In this document: one piece after another, positions 1 through 9,959 of the stretch
Layout of the letters: each line of letters begins with the position of its first letter
Position numbering within the stretch: position 1 is the first letter of the stretch
Assembly (NCBI RefSeq): GCF_963259705.1
Contig: NC_081847.1
Coordinates: 91,008,046-91,072,045, forward strand
From: Myotis daubentonii
Taxonomy: Eukaryota > Chordata > Mammalia > Chiroptera > Vespertilionidae
Reading direction: 5' to 3'
DNA: 64,000 nucleotides
Notes under the pieces: generated by a model
What the model was told of the DNA's origin: nothing
Databases searched by the model: none
Seen by the model: only the letters and a program-made list of their open reading frames with translations
Translations under genes and position numbers: made by a program

Positions 1-604
1 GAAAAGGATATAAAGAATATTTATATATTTCACTATAGTTATTTTCCAGACTATCTTATATAGGTCTAACTCATGTATAATATATATATACCTCGTGCCC
101 CTAATTCCTACTTTTCTGTTTTCTAATTCTGACTCTCTACATTATTTTAGCTTCAATACTATCCTTCTTTAGAAGGTTAAGTAGAAGGTTGAAATTAGCC
201 CCAAAGTTATAGATAACACAGGTTAAAAAAAAACAAAACAAGCGGTGACTCATCTTTTATGATGTCTTACTGTTTACGATATGGCTTAGTCAGCCCAGGT
301 CCAGGGTGGTACCACTGGCCATAAACGATCAAAGAGACAGAGTAACTGAAGGTGATTCTTTGATCTTACAAATGCTCCCTGGACACAATTACTCTTACAC
401 CCAGTTGGAGCCCTTACAGCCTGTAAAACATGATTAACATTCTAAGAACATGCCAGTGCCACAATAGTGTTCTATAGCAGGTGAACAGGCAAAGCAAAAC
501 TCCAAAAAATAATTCAAGCCCCACACACTGGCACATGCTCCACGAATCAGCACTGGGTAGAACCACGCGTTGCCGCTCTAACACAAGCAAAGGGTTTGCA
601 GTAC
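1..604. other. DSG4 intron 9 (partial)
   Basis: AT-rich intronic sequence. No exon with desmoglein coding similarity and no clear mobile element was recognised. The apparent open frame at 481-675 is not supported. Confidence 0.6.
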
Positions 605-876
605 CTGACGTTCGTGGCAGGATTCCCTGTGTCCAAATCTACAGCCGTGTATGTGCCAAGAACATAATTCAGTAAGGAATCTCCTCTTACTCCTTCTTGC
701 ACACTGAAAGTCATGGAGTTTGGATCAAATGTGGGTCCTTCTCGCACGTTAATGACCTGAATTCTCACAGGGGTTGAATGCATTCGGAATCGAGAGGCAA
801 CTGAGTGGTGAAATTCAGCTTGGTTTTTGACTCCAATGCTAAGATGAATATTAGGCATTTGTTCATAATCCAGCAT
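605..876 (-). CDS. DSG4: DSG4 exon 9 (EC3-EC4 junction)
   Basis: 272 nt, phase 0 to 2; acceptor TTTCAG, donor CAG-GTACTG. Encodes [55 protein letters not shown] and the DSG4-specific [20 protein letters not shown]. The next exon (expected to begin YIIGHD...) is not found in bases 1-604, so it lies beyond the left edge. Confidence 0.95.
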
Positions 877-1487
877 CTGAAATGATAGAAATTAAAAACT
901 CTGACACAGCAAAAGATTTATTTTGACAGAATAAGAAACCATGGTAAGGACACAACTACACCAGCATAAAGTCCAGGAGTTATGCAATTCTGATTGTGAA
1001 TTGATAAAATTTTATTTATTATGGCATGAGGTGTATTTCAGACATGTGATCCCCTTTATCTTTTAGATAATGAGGTGTATAGGTCATTTAGGCCTGTGAA
1101 TTTAAATTGGACTCAAATCTGGAGTTTTGAACTTCATATATGAAAACCCTGGAATGAAAAATGATCTTTTTTTTCCACATGAGGTATTTATGACAAATTA
1201 AAAATAAAATTAGAATGAAATAAAGAATGTCCATAACTGTTAACTGAATACACAGGCCCCAGTTTCCTATGTACCATTCACACCTGAGCATTTCTGAAAG
1301 TATAATGAACAGATTAAAAGAGCCAATATTAATATTTTTTTTTGTTAAAATTCTAGTTGAGTAGCAATTCCTCTCAAAGTCGAAGTGAATGCATATGTAC
1401 ACACATATATATATTTGTATTGTGTGTTAGTATTTCAATACATATTTATCAGTAAATAGCAAAAGAAAGTTATTGACAGAAATTTTA

Positions 1488-1728
1488 TTTTTATTTATTT
1501 ATTTATTTATTTTTTTAAAATATATTTTATTGACTTTCCACAGAGAGGAAGGGAGAGAGACAGAGAGCCAGAAACATCGATGAGAGAGAAACATCGATCA
1601 GCTGCCTCCTGCACATCTCCCACTGGGGATGTGCCCGCAACCCAGGTACACGCCCCTGACCGGAATCGAACCTGGGACCCTTCAGTCCGCAGGCCAGCGC
1701 TCCATCCACTGAGCCAAACCGGCCTCGG
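1488..1728 (-). mobile_element. VES-type SINE, antisense
   Basis: tRNA-derived SINE in reverse: A/T tail with expanded TTTA repeats (1488-1513), body with the CATCGATGAGAGAGAAACAT motif, and tRNA-like head ending GAGCCAAACCGG. Flanked by the 11-bp direct repeat cagaaatttta at 1477-1487 and 1729-1739. Lies in DSG4 intron 8. Confidence 0.92.
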
Positions 1729-1764
1729 CAGAAATTTTAAATTTTCGTTTTGTCTTTTAAAACT

Positions 1765-1850
1765 ACAAGTTCCTTGAGAATGAAGATCATGTCCCATTCA
1801 CTTTCATATCTGTAGCACATAACAATTCTCAATAAATTGGAGTTGAACTA
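1765..1850 (+). repeat. L2-like 3' end fragment
   Basis: Short diverged stretch with the L2 tail pattern (ttccttgagaatgaagatc ... agcacataacaattctcaataaat). Assigned from pattern memory only. Confidence 0.45.
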
Positions 1851-2213
1851 AATCATTTATAATTCCCTCACACTGAGGAAAAGATTATAGAAAGCTCAGT
1901 CAAAAGCCTTGAGTGAGAGTGGCTTGAGTAAAGGTCATTAGTGACAGCATTCCAAATGCCAAATCCTAGGGGAATTACACATACATGATCTAAGCACACA
2001 GTTCTTCCGGCTATGTGCTAACACACACATTAAGGGGTTTCACTCCATATTAACTAGCCTTGTCATATTATTTCGATGTCTTCAAGCATATTTTTCTGCT
2101 CTCTTTAAGAGACTTGGGAAGTTATGCAGGGGAAAAAATAGATATTAATAGATATTTTGTCTACACAGCATCTAACACTACCTTAATCAATTTTCATAAA
2201 TTGAATCCAATAT

Positions 2214-2431
2214 ATATTTTTAAAATATATTTTATTGATTTTTTTACAGAGAGGAAGGGAGTGAGATAGTTAGAAACATCGATGAGAGAGAAACATCGAT
2301 CAGCTGCCTCCTGCACATCTCCTACTGGGGATGTGCCCGCAACCCAGGTACATGCCCTTGACCGGAATCGAACCTGGGACCTTTCAGTCCGCAAGCCAAC
2401 GCTCTATCCACTGAGCCAAATCGGTTTCGGC
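2214..2431 (-). mobile_element. VES-type SINE, antisense
   Basis: Same family as the copy at 1488-1728. Direct repeats tgaatccaatat at 2202-2213 and 2432-2443 mark the insertion. The B box remains as GGAATCGAACC in antisense. Confidence 0.92.
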
Positions 2432-2611
2432 TGAATCCAATATTTTTATTTTTCAATAAACTAAGTATGTCTTTAAAACACTTTGGCTCTCACAGAAGAC
2501 AATTATATAAGTCATAGATGGTCATTGCATGAATTACTCTTTTTTTGTGTTCATTAGAATGACAAGCATAAACCGTAAAGGTTTTTTCCATAATTTTGAT
2601 GACCACTTTAT

Positions 2612-2613
2612 TT

Positions 2614-2660
<47 letters not shown>

Positions 2661-3248
2661 TTTTATTGCTTAAAGTAATACAAAGGGTATTACATATGTG
2701 TCCCATTTCCCCCCCCCCCCCCCCGCCCTAGACAGTCCCCTAGCCTCCCCTATCACCCAGTGTCTTATGTCCATTGGTTATGCTTATATGCATGCATACA
2801 AGTCCTTTGGTTGATCTCTTACCTCCCTACCTCCTGTCCCCCAACCCTCCCCGGCCTCCCCGCTGCAGTTTGACAATCTGTTTGAGGCAGCTCTGCCTCT
2901 GTATCTATTATTGTTCAAAAGTTTATAATGGTCTCTATTATCCATGAATGAGTGAGATCATGTGGTATTTCTCCTTCATTGACTGGCTTATTTCACTTAG
3001 CATAATACTCTCCAGTTCCATCCATGCCATTGCAAATGGTAAGAGTTCCTTCCTTTTTAGAGCAGCATAGTATTCCATCGTGTAGATGTACCACAGTTTT
3101 CTAATCCATTCATCTACTGATGGGCACTTAGGCTGTTTCCAGATCTTAGCTATGGTGAATTGTGCTGCTATGAACATAGGGGTGCATATATCCTTTTTGA
3201 TTGGTGTTTCTGGTTTCTTGGGATATATTCCTAGAAGTGGGATCACAG
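2612..3248 (-). mobile_element. 5'-truncated L1 insertion with 20-bp target duplication
   Basis: The minus strand reads the end of L1 ORF2: residues like CTPMFIAAQFTIAKIWKQPK, then WYIYTMEYYAALKRKELL, followed by a G-rich 3' UTR (poly-C at 2710-2724 on plus) and a long tail of TAAA/TTTA units. The 20-bp repeat aattttgatgaccactttat is perfect at 2592-2611 and 3249-3268. Perfect duplications and a readable ORF2 end suggest a fairly recent insertion; only about 0.6 kb is present, so it is inactive. Confidence 0.93.
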
Positions 3249-4050
3249 AATTTTGATGACCACTTTATAAATTTGTGCACCACATGATTTCCATGCTAAT
3301 GGTTGTGTTTCGTGGTAAAGTAGTAATGTTTTAATTGCTCCAGACAATTTAAAAAAACAGAGAAAGACTCAATATGTAAACGATATTTTTGTATTTCAAG
3401 GAGTCTAAATGGCTGATAAAAGTCTCACAGGAATAGAGAAAAGCAGTGACAACATTGAATGATCACCAGGGGTCAAACTAAGTGTGTGTGCGCGTCTGTC
3501 TGTATGTATGCTCATAGCTGGAAGTCCTGTCTATGTTGTTAGCAGTAATTGTGTTTGAGAAATTAATCTCCTTTGTTACATCGATGCTAATTTGAATCTT
3601 ATTAGTTTGTAGTTTTGTTTCTAATTTGTACCTTCAGGTTATATTGCCGCCCATTCAGTAAAAATGGAAAGTAGTTCGAGAAAAGCTAATCCATAGGAAA
3701 AAGCCAAGCCCTGTAGGTTGGTTTTCAAGTTTCTCACAGACCGGCTCCCACTCAGCATCTCCATTCCTGAATCTCATTGCTTCTCTCGCGGATACTCTGC
3801 ACGGCTCCACAGAGGTGCTCACATGCCCTGCATGTGCATTACATGTTCTTCCCTGTATGTGTGCTCACTTCATTTCCCACCTGAGCAGGCTCAGTTAGAA
3901 GGTCCTGCTTAACTTATTCCCTATATGGAATATTTTCAGACAGATCTAGCTCAAAGGCATTCCCCCCTCTGATCTCAGTAATTCTCTCAGCTTTCACCCA
4001 GTTAGCAATTGATTATGTTTTATATGACATCTGTACTACTATTATTATGT

Positions 4051-4480
4051 TTTTTATAATATACTAGAGGCCCAGTGCATGAAATTTGTGTATGGGTAGG
4101 GTTCCCTAGCGGCTGCTGGCTGCTGGCCGGGGCCTCCCTTCCCCAGGCTGCCTGTCGCCACCGCCAGCTGGGGTGGGGCCGGTCAGGGAGAGGGGTGCAG
4201 GCAGTTGGCTGGCTTGCCCCGCCCGCTGGTTGAACTCCCGGTCGAGGGGACAATTTGTATATTAGGCTTTTATTATATAGGATTTTTATTGATTTCAGAG
4301 AGGAAGTGAGAGGGAGAGAGAGAAACATCAATGATAAGAGAATCATTGATGGGCTGCCTCCTACACACTCCCTATTAGGGATTGAACCCACAATCTGGGC
4401 ATGTGCCCTAAATGGGAATTGAACCATGACCTCCCAGTTCATAGGTTGACACTCAACAGCTGAGCCATGCCAGCTGGGGT
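4051..4480 (-). mobile_element. Older VES-related SINE, antisense, split by a Helitron
   Basis: Body at 4283-4480 (cagagaggaagtgagaggga ... cataggttgacactcaacag) with tail at 4051-4063 on the far side of an inserted HeliBat. Similar target sequences attattatgttttt (from 4041) and tttattatgttttt (from 4482) flank the whole unit, so the Helitron landed in the SINE tail after the SINE inserted. Confidence 0.75.
4064..4282 (-). mobile_element. HeliBat-type non-autonomous Helitron, antisense
   Basis: Starts with CTAGAGGCCCAGTGCATGAA (reverse of the HeliBat 3' end ending CTAG) and ends TTTATTATATAGGA (reverse of the TC... 5' end). It sits exactly between A (4063) and T (4283), the expected Helitron target, with no target duplication. 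About 219 bp. Confidence 0.85.
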
Positions 4481-4768
4481 ATTTATTATGTTTTTAACTC
4501 TCATATTATTTTCTAACATGGGGGTCCTTGTCTTGACTTCTCAACTACACATTGGACACTGTGAGAACAAAATAGCCTTATTTTTCTTGGTAATAAATAA
4601 TGTGTTGCTTGGCTGGCAGTCTCAGTAAGGAAGGAAGCTTACTTAGGACGCTTGTTCACAGACACAGTATTCAAGGCTGTGGGTGGGTTGCTTTTTGTAG
4701 GCGGATCCTGTCTCTGAGAGTATTTTAAAACAACTTTAAAAGAAAAGGTTGCAGATCTCATACTGTAC

Positions 4769-4954
4769 CTTGACGACTCTCAAAATGCCTTCATTGGTTC
4801 GTGGGTCTGTTTGAATCTCAAACCAATTCCCATCATTCCCGGAGAGAATTACATATTTTGCCAGCCAATTATCCGTGCCTTCCTCATCAAGATCAATGGC
4901 TTTTAACCGCATCAGTTCCGAATTCAAACAGTTCTCCTCAATGCTTGCTGAGTA
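4769..4954 (-). CDS. DSG4: DSG4 exon 8 (EC3)
   Basis: 186 nt, 62 codons, phase 0; acceptor ACTCAG, donor GTACAG. Encodes [56 protein letters not shown] and [15 protein letters not shown] is diagnostic for DSG4. The donor lacks the usual A at +3/+4 order (GTAC rather than GTAA). Confidence 0.96.
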
Positions 4955-5194
4955 CTGAGTGACACAGACCAATTTTGTAATCAGTGAATTTTCAAAAGAG
5001 GAAAGTTAGCTTCAAATCCTGAATTATCATTTACAATACTAACAACAAACTGTGTCAGAGATTTCTGCGTCATTATTAAATGACATATATTCAACAAGAA
5101 ATCTAAGAGTAAAGTGATTTTCATGTGCTATATGTAAAACTAGGGCCAGACTGCATTGTTTCATTTTCCTTGTTTATTTTTCATTTTCCATACC

Positions 5195-5395
5195 TTCCTC
5201 CTTTTCTATAAAAGGCCAGATAATAAATATATTAGGCTCTGTAGGCCTGAGATTAGTGCTGTAACTACTCATTTTTGCTGCTGTAGCATTAGAACAGCCA
5301 CAGACAACATGTAAAGGAATAAGTACCACTGTGGTCCAATAGAAAAAATATTTTTTACCAAAACAAGTGGCAAGCAGATTTGGCTCTGCTGATTT
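5195..5395 (+). repeat. Old hAT-type DNA transposon relic
   Basis: Diverged sequence of the type ctataaaaggccagataata ... gccacagacaacatgtaaag ... caaaacaagtggcaagcaga, a common mammalian hAT-derived relic. Exact family not assigned. In DSG4 intron 7. Confidence 0.5.
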
Positions 5396-5784
5396 TGATT
5401 TTATGCTTCTTTCTGCCTAAGTCTGAAAGTGGAAGTTGAGAATGTTTGGGACTCTGTTAGAATTGATTCAGTAAATCATCAGGCATATACAATCCATCAA
5501 CATTGTTATAGGATTCCCAGAATGATATTAATAAATTTCTACACTTCTTCAAATGGAATATATGGAGGATATTGGTCTATTGTTTTCACAGAGGAGATCA
5601 TTATGGAATAGTGTGACTCAAAGGCAAATACCCCAAATTAAGATTCATTATTATACATAAAAAAATGTCGAGGTTTATATAGTAAAGCTGAGTACATCCA
5701 TACGTGTAAAAGAACCACAACTAGTGGGAAAGTAAATTGATGATTGCCATTTATGTAAAAGGGATGATAAGAGAAACAGCTTAC

Positions 5785-5919
5785 GGAAGTTCTCTCCAAG
5801 GTGGGGAAATTATCGTTGACATCTAAGACCTGGATCCTACAGGCACACTCAGAGGAGAGTCCATCTGCAGCTCCGTCTCGGTCCGAGCCCCGCACGAGGA
5901 GGTTGTACATGCTGTGCTC
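5785..5919 (-). CDS. DSG4: DSG4 exon 7 (EC2-EC3 junction)
   Basis: 135 nt, 45 codons, phase 0; acceptor ATCAAG, donor GTAAGC. Encodes [31 protein letters not shown] and the calcium linker [14 protein letters not shown]. Human DSG4 starts QHSMYN; the first codon is GAG here. The donor GTAAGC is acceptable. Confidence 0.95.
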
Positions 5920-6190
5920 CTTGATTAAGATGAAAAAGAGTGGTAAGACTTAGGTCTTCATTTGAATAAAACCCAACACATTCTCATGTCATTATTCCCC
6001 TGTTCTTTTATAATTTTATATAATATTTTAATATAATTTTTCTTCTATATAATTTTCATTTAAAATAATGGTTGGCTTCTTTTTCCTTCCCTCCTTTACA
6101 TTGGACGATGGGCATACATGCATTATTTCATCTCCGTATTTTCAAAACTGTATCCTTTATTTCTTCGCATTCATTCCCGGAAGGCTTTAC

Positions 6191-6357
6191 CTCTCTGTCG
6201 AGGAAGCTGGACATGGTGCGGACCTCGCCGGTGTACCTGTTCAGGATGAACATTGGTGCACCTGCTGGCTCCTGAGAGATGATCTTGTAGGCGATTTTAG
6301 AGTTCAGGTGATTGTCTTCATCTGCATCAGTGGCACTTAACTTCACTACCAGTGTGT
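6191..6357 (-). CDS. DSG4: DSG4 exon 6 (EC2)
   Basis: 167 nt, phase 1 to 0; acceptor TTCTAG, donor GTAAAG. Encodes [40 protein letters not shown] and [16 protein letters not shown]. Differs from DSG1 exon 6 in the expected DSG4 positions ([25 protein letters not shown]). Confidence 0.96.
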
Positions 6358-6490
6358 CTAGAAATGAAGATGGAGATGGAGAGTGTTGGGGACTCTGTTA
6401 AAATCAATTTGGTAAATCAGCAGGCAAAGGAAGAAAGAATGGTTGGCCTTCTCCTGCTGGCTCTCTCTTCTAGTTATCCATGAGCATGGA

Positions 6491-6889
6491 CAGGGTGGGG
6501 CAAAAGTGGGTTTACAGTTGTTTGTATAGACAGTCATATAATCTCTCTATATAAAAACATTGTGACCTGTCGACCATTTGACCCGTTGACCACTTGACTG
6601 GTTGACCAGTCGCTGTGATGCTCACTGGCCACCAGGGAGCAGACGCTCAATGTAGAGCTTCCCCCCCTGGTCAGTGCGCTCTCACAGCGGGAGTGCTGCT
6701 CAGCTGACTGGGATGAGTGGGGCTGGGATGGGCTGGAGCAGCTCCTCCACAGATCCCCACAGGTTACGCTGAGGGACCCCACTGGTACACGAATCCGTGC
6801 ACTGGGCCTCTAGTAACTAATAACTAATTATATAGGAATAAATTGTGTTTCACGTACTCACACCTATGAACCTACTTTTGCCCACCCTG
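6491..6889 (+). mobile_element. Mariner-like short element with inverted ends, split by a Helitron
   Basis: Left end cagggtggggcaaaagtggg (6491 on) and right end, read in reverse, cagggtgggcaaaagtaggt (from 6889 down) are imperfect inverted repeats of about 30 bp. Without the inner Helitron the element is about 127 bp. The flanking dinucleotides are GA and TC rather than TA, so the target site has decayed or the ends are slightly misplaced. In DSG4 intron 5. Confidence 0.75.
6542..6813 (+). mobile_element. HeliBat-type non-autonomous Helitron inside mariner-like element
   Basis: Begins TCTCTCTATATAAAA after an A (6541), has the near-palindrome cacgaatccgtgcac close to its 3' end and finishes ACTGGGCCTCTAG before a T (6814). 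These are the HeliBat ends and the A/T insertion rule. Its interior is GC-rich and unlike the flanks. 272 bp. Confidence 0.87.
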
Positions 6890-7070
6890 TCTTACTATAA
6901 CTTTAGCTACACCATTAATGACAAAAATCATAGTGATTTGCTTCTTAAAACACTTTATAAAGTACTTGCACTCCTAAAATGCTTTAAATTACTTATATTT
7001 CAATCTCCTAAAGCTTTGTCCAAGAGGAATAGAAGTGGCACAATGCAGAGAAGGAGATTGGTCTACTCAC

Positions 7071-7215
7071 TCGCATCGCTGTTTTCTTCAATGCTGCCTG
7101 TGTACACATTTTGTGTGAAGACTGGAGGGTTGTCATTTATGTCCATAACTTTGACTCTAAGCTCAAGAGGCCTTTCTAAGTCTTCACCCCGTGCATTCAG
7201 AGCCCGGCAATAGAT
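7071..7215 (-). CDS. DSG4: DSG4 exon 5 (EC1-EC2 junction)
   Basis: 145 nt, phase 0 to 1; acceptor TCCACAG, donor A-GTGAGT. Encodes [20 protein letters not shown], the calcium linker [13 protein letters not shown] and the start of EC2, [12 protein letters not shown] occupies the HAV position as in DSG1. Confidence 0.96.
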
Positions 7216-7554
7216 CTGTGGAAAGTTGGAAAAAACCTGTCTTTCTCCACCAAAGGAAATTCAGTTACGTGCTTGAAAATATATAAGGAAACGTGCAGAG
7301 AAACAATTTTCTCAGTCAATTGAGACTACTTTTACAGTCTAGTAATTCAAATATTGTCAAGACATTTGATCATGTGCTTATATAATACACCAGAGAATTC
7401 TGAACCATAATCTATTTTCATACTCTTCCTACCTCCTCAAGCCCTCTATTCAGTTTCATTCTGTGTTTTATCAGAAGTAGGCATTCCTGGGATGAAATTT
7501 TTTTAAGGCATGAAAAATAATACGTGTAAATCAAGGCACACTGCTGTGACTTAC

Positions 7555-7710
7555 CAGGAAAAGTGGAGTTATCTCTCTGTCCACCACGGAGGTGATGTTA
7601 ATTTCCCCCGTCTGAGGATTAATGGCGAACACTCCGTATGGTGGCCGATCAATGCCTACCCCAGAGATGCGGTATGTAATCTTCTGGCTCACTTCGCAGT
7701 CTGATCGGAT
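7555..7710 (-). CDS. DSG4: DSG4 exon 4 (EC1)
   Basis: 156 nt, 52 codons, phase 0; acceptor CTCATAG, donor GTAAGTC. Encodes [38 protein letters not shown] and [14 protein letters not shown]. Human DSG4 has the same stretch with small changes ([19 protein letters not shown]). Confidence 0.96.
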
Positions 7711-7814
7711 CTATGAGAAAGCAGCGAGGATTTAGGGCGGATATGAACTTCACAGGGTGGTGGAACGAGGAGGGGAAAGGCTCTGCAGCCAGATAGGTCT
7801 TATATTGAAACCCG

Positions 7815-7975
7815 GCACCATGACAAAGGCCTGTGTGACCTTGGAAAATGCACTTAATTTTGTCAAGTACTGGTTTGTAATGGGATAATACAACTTATGT
7901 CCCAGGCTTGTTGTGGGGATTGTATGAGGTAACATGTATACTCCCCACCCCATGACTGACATAGGGCACACCCTC
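7815..7975 (+). repeat. MIR SINE fragment
   Basis: Contains the MIR core pattern tgtgaccttggaaaatgcac and the later tgttgtggggattgtatgag. Old, no target duplication visible. In DSG4 intron 3. Confidence 0.65.
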
Positions 7976-8116
7976 GTCTGATGCTAGATTTGTTATTATT
8001 AATGTTACGTTGTTCATGTCTATGATTTGTTTTGCACATAGAGAAAGTGTTTAACAGAAGAACTCAGAATCTTTACTATTTTGTAAGAAGACTGTGTTGT
8101 ATTAATATGTACTCTG

Positions 8117-8326
8117 GCCGAAACCGGTTTGGCTCAATGGATAGAGCGTCAGCCTGTGGACGGAGGGGTCCCAGGTTCGATTCCGGTCAAGGGCATGTGC
8201 CTGGGTTGTGGGCACATCCCCAGTGGGAGATGTGCAGGAGGCAGCTGTTTCTCTCTCATTGATGTTTCTGGTTCTCTATCTCTCTCCCTTCCTCTCTGTA
8301 AAAAATCAATAAAATATATTAAAAAA
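8117..8326 (+). mobile_element. VES-type SINE, sense
   Basis: tRNA-like head with A box TGGCTCAATGGATAGAG and B box GGTTCGATTCC, body ending AATCAATAAAATATATT plus A tail. Perfect 13-bp direct repeats aatatgtactctg at 8104-8116 and 8327-8339. Not a functional tRNA gene: no cloverleaf 3' half. Confidence 0.94.
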
Positions 8327-9150
8327 AATATGTACTCTGCTTAGACTTGGATTTGAGATTCAATCAAAATGGTAGATCATTTGAATTAAGAAAATCAGAA
8401 GAGAAATACAGTGTTTAGAGATATTGGCGATAATTTTGTAAATCAAAACCTACCATATCACTCACTTGCCAAACAGAGTTTATGACACATATTCTGCTAT
8501 CTAGATTATGTTTTCATAGGTTTACATCTATGGCTCATAAATTTAAACAAAGGTAGTTTAAAATTTGAAATCTAACCTATATACAAAAGATGAGTAAAAT
8601 ACTAAGACTTGTTACCCAAATATCCACAATTAAATAAAGACAGCTAGAAATGCAAGTTGGATGAGCTCCACTCTAGTCCAAAGATCTTATTTATATAAGC
8701 GAAAATCCAGGAAATCCCTCAAATGCAAATATAAAGGAAAGACTATACAATACCAGCGGGGTAATATAAAGCTGTAAATGTGAGTTGAATGGGAACCATA
8801 TCAATTTAAAAGCTTTCCAAAACTTTGAAAACATCTGAGAGAGAATGAATCTCTTTTCTTGAGCTGAGATTATATCTGTAATATCACTGCTGCTGCTTCC
8901 TGTAGTTGATGTAAAGCCTTACGGAAGGAGTTCTGATAAACCACTACCCTTGATTGCAATAGAGGCCCGAGGCCAAGAGGCCTAGAAAGAGCTAGCGAAG
9001 CTGTTCATGCGGATCCGGCCCTTCATGGATCAACTTCTGACACAGTCTTCCTCAACACTCCTTCCTTATTGAGAGCCACTCTTTGAAAGAGCGTTTAGGC
9101 TCCCCGAGCTTCTGGATCTAGTGAGACTGTCGGCTGGTCAGGAGAATGTT

Positions 9151-9578
9151 GGTGTATGCAGGCATGTCCTAGAGCGGGCGGGTGAGGAGAAGCAGACATG
9201 TGTATGCAGATGTGTCTTAGAGCGGGCGGGTGAGAAGAGGCAGACCTGTGTATGCAGGCATGTCCTAGAGCGGGCGGGTGAGGAGAAGCAGACATGTGTA
9301 TGCAGGCATGTCCTAGAGCGGGCAGGTGAGGAAGCAGACCTGTGTATGCAGGCATGTCCTAGAGCGGGCGGGTGAGGAGAAGCAGACATGTGTATGCAGG
9401 CATGTCCTAGAGCGGGCGGGTGAGGAGAAGCAGACATGTGTATGCAGGCATGTCCTAGAGCGGGCGGGTGAGGAGAAGCAGACATGTGTATGCAGATGTG
9501 TCCTAGAGCGGGCAGGTGAGGAGAAGCAGACATGTGTATGCAGATGTGTCCTAGAGCGGGCGGGTGAGGAGAAGCAGC
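9151..9578. repeat. 48-bp GC-rich minisatellite, about nine copies
   Basis: Tandem units built on tgtatgcaggcatgtcctag, agcgggcgggtgaggagaag and cagacatg, 48 bp each (one unit a few bases shorter near 9320-9340). Copies differ by a few bases. Because 48 is a multiple of three, open frames appear on both strands through the array; these are not genes. Lies in DSG4 intron 3, about 250 bp from exon 3. Confidence 0.95.
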
Positions 9579-9827
9579 AGATGGACGGACAGAGCCCAGT
9601 GGTGCTGGAGACCCAGGTCTCTCCCCAATCCCTCAGGCGCCTCTGCTCTGTAGCAGCTCCCAGAATGTGAGAGGCAAAGGGGGGCCTCCGCAGCCCAGGC
9701 AGGAGATGACCCCCCCCGGCCCCCCTGCCGGTGGAGCAGTGAAGCCTGCAGGGCCTGGGCTGCTGAGGCTGCCCGCCCTCCAGGGCCTGCGGTGTGGGCG
9801 CAGGGCGACCCGTGATGCACCCCTTAC

Positions 9828-9959
9828 CCTGGCGATGGGGTTCCGTTTGGAGTTGTCCTCTCCTTCTCGACATGCTGCCGCGAACTTGATCCATTCGCGC
9901 TTCTGTCTCCTGACAGTTTGCCACTTGGTCGTGCCCTTTTCCACGTCCAGTTCTTTCAC
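9828..9959 (-). CDS. DSG4: DSG4 exon 3 (pro-region, furin site, start of EC1)
   Basis: 132 nt, 44 codons, phase 0; acceptor CTGCAG, donor GTAAGG. Encodes VKELDVEKGTTKWQTV, then RRQKR and the mature start [18 protein letters not shown] with NPIAR at the end. The convertase site and the Trp2 swap residue are intact. GC-rich relative to the other exons, and only about 250 bp from the minisatellite in intron 3. Confidence 0.96.

Noticed and set aside
1..604. Search for DSG4 exon 10
   Set aside because: No coding match to the expected YIIGHD segment; exon 10 is placed to the left of the window.
2938..3246. 102-codon frame with reverse transcriptase-like residues as a possible gene
   Set aside because: It is the end of L1 ORF2 in a truncated insertion with a 20-bp target duplication.
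8129..8262. tRNA-like A and B boxes suggesting a tRNA gene
   Set aside because: This is the head of a VES SINE with target repeats and A tail; the 3' half of a tRNA is missing. The same holds for the other SINE heads.
9095..9670. Long overlapping open frames on both strands with repeated Cys-Val-Cys-Arg and Pro-Pro-Ala-Leu units
   Set aside because: They are the 48-bp minisatellite read in frame; a unit divisible by three keeps all frames open. No splice or coding evidence.
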